A stretch of DNA of 64,000 nt from JAVJST01 sp040219295 (GTDB lineage: Bacteria > Pseudomonadota > Alphaproteobacteria > Rhodospirillales > Casp-alpha2), in contig JAVJST010000011.1 in assembly GCA_040219295.1 (NCBI GenBank), forward strand, positions 1 to 64,000, in the 5' to 3' direction. The notes under the pieces are model-generated. The model made no database searches, had not been told where the DNA came from, and saw only the letters and a program-made list of their open reading frames with translations. Positions 63,338 to 64,000 of the stretch are shown here, piece by piece. Each line of letters starts with the position of its first letter. Position 1 is the first letter of the stretch. A program made the translations under genes and the position numbers.

Positions 63338-64000
63338 TCAGAGGCGCGGGGTCACCTCGGCGTTCCGGGCACCTCGTCGTGCGTGCTCGCGGTAGATCGT
63401 GTAGAGCCCGCTGCCGACGATGACGAGCGCGCCTACCACCGTCCAGAGATCCGGCAAATCGCCAAACACCACGTAACCGACGATCACCGCCCAAACCAGG
63501 AGCATGTAGTTGAACGGCTGCAGGGTCGCCGCTGCAGCGTAGTTCAACGCCAGAATCAGGAACAGGTGGGCGAACGAGGAGGTTACGCCGATGCCAAGCA
63601 TCATCAGCAGTTCCGTTCCGGTCGGCGGCACCCATTGGAAACCACCGACAACCGTGCAGGCAATGACTCCGACCAACGAGAAGTAGAAGAACGACGTTTC
63701 GCTCGAATCGGTCCGCCCGGCGAGACGCGTCAGGACGTTGTAGAGCGCAAACAATGCCGCAGTGATGAGGCCGTACACGGCCCCGATGTCGAACACCCCG
63801 AAACCTGGTCTCAGGATAATCAGCACGCCGACGAAACCGACGGCGACTGCGCCCCAGCGGCGCAGGCCGACCTTCTCGCCCAGGATCGGGATCGACATCG
63901 CCGTGACCATCAGCGGGAAGGTCGCCATCAGCGAATGAATCTCGGCCAGCGAAAGGGTCCGTACGGACACCACAAAGAATCCGATCTCGACGACCAGCAC
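63338..64000 (-). CDS. EamA/DMT family transporter (truncated by the window edge)
   Basis: The C-terminal 220 residues of a drug/metabolite carrier; the beginning lies beyond 64000. At least seven helices are visible, with the first EamA repeat's end (LAEIHSLMATFPLMVTAMSI, LGEKVGLRRWGAVAVGFVGVLIIL) and the second repeat (LQPFNYMLLVWAVIVGYVVFGDLPD). These match the family of RhaT/YdcZ-like permeases. The gene precedes the Ntn-hydrolase gene by 47 bases on the same strand, so co-transcription is possible. Substrate unknown. Confidence 0.88.
   Translation of the reverse strand: MLVVEIGFFVVSVRTLSLAEIHSLMATFPLMVTAMSIPILGEKVGLRRWGAVAVGFVGVLIILRPGFGVFDIGAVYGLITAALFALYNVLTRLAGRTDSSETSFFYFSLVGVIACTVVGGFQWVPPTGTELLMMLGIGVTSSFAHLFLILALNYAAAATLQPFNYMLLVWAVIVGYVVFGDLPDLWTVVGALVIVGSGLYTIYREHARRGARNAEVTPRL

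Overview
The window reads as chromosomal DNA of a GC-rich alphaproteobacterium, most likely of the Rhodospirillales or a neighbouring order. The pointers are the ClpB, DUF4167, PrmC, PrfA, HemA block, the UbiG/LysC/PtsP/RodZ block, an alphaproteobacterial-type rRNA leader at the left edge, and a heat-shock promoter of the alphaproteobacterial RpoH type in front of clpB. Coding density is high. I see no insertion sequence, prophage, CRISPR array or tRNA gene.

Layout. 1-232: leader and promoter of an rRNA operon running left out of the window. 473-2234: an M23 cell-wall peptidase and a small LuxR-type DNA-binding protein. 2231-11496 (minus strand): clpB, a DUF4167 gene, prmC, prfA, hemA, hisS and ispG, that is protein quality control, translation termination, tetrapyrrole and isoprenoid genes. 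11656-26080: an accessory stretch with a single-domain response regulator, a possible 25-residue membrane protein, an MFS carrier, TspO, the TamA-TamB outer-membrane assembly pair, a Cache histidine kinase, a membrane class III cyclase, a thioredoxin-like protein and an EamA transporter. 26261-31530 (minus): rodZ, ptsP and lysC. 31623-34056: ubiG followed without gaps by an amidoligase and a class I glutamine amidotransferase. 34279-37344: a TRAP transporter. 37387-40987: aldehyde dehydrogenase, fatty acid desaturase and a potassium channel with a zinc ribbon. 41000-42973: a transglutaminase-like protein and a zinc metallopeptidase.

44063-46308 is a complete zinc-uptake locus: znuA diverges from znuC-znuB-zur, and two palindromes that could be Zur operators lie between them. 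46.4-48.8 kb has lower GC than its surroundings and holds a SUMF1-fold lipoprotein and a Sel1/OmpA-like protein. A near-consensus promoter then leads into a strongly foldable segment (48924-49042) that no protein explains. The right third (49365-64000) is housekeeping and small metabolism: an MFS carrier, DUF1178, two methyltransferases, a nitrilase-family amidase, glutaredoxin, an AEC carrier, comF, sfsA, map, a GST, radC, a cysteine dioxygenase coupled to a class II glutamine amidotransferase, a quinone reductase, an SDR, dodecin, an Ntn-hydrolase and a truncated EamA transporter.

The observations most worth following are the amidoligase plus GATase pair translationally coupled to ubiG, the transglutaminase plus metallopeptidase pair with a Ser where the catalytic His is expected, the orphan structured transcript near 49.0 kb, a 67-bp dispersed intergenic repeat (38881 and 46375), the tiny membrane protein at 12202, and the RpoH promoter that shares its bases with a hairpin upstream of clpB.
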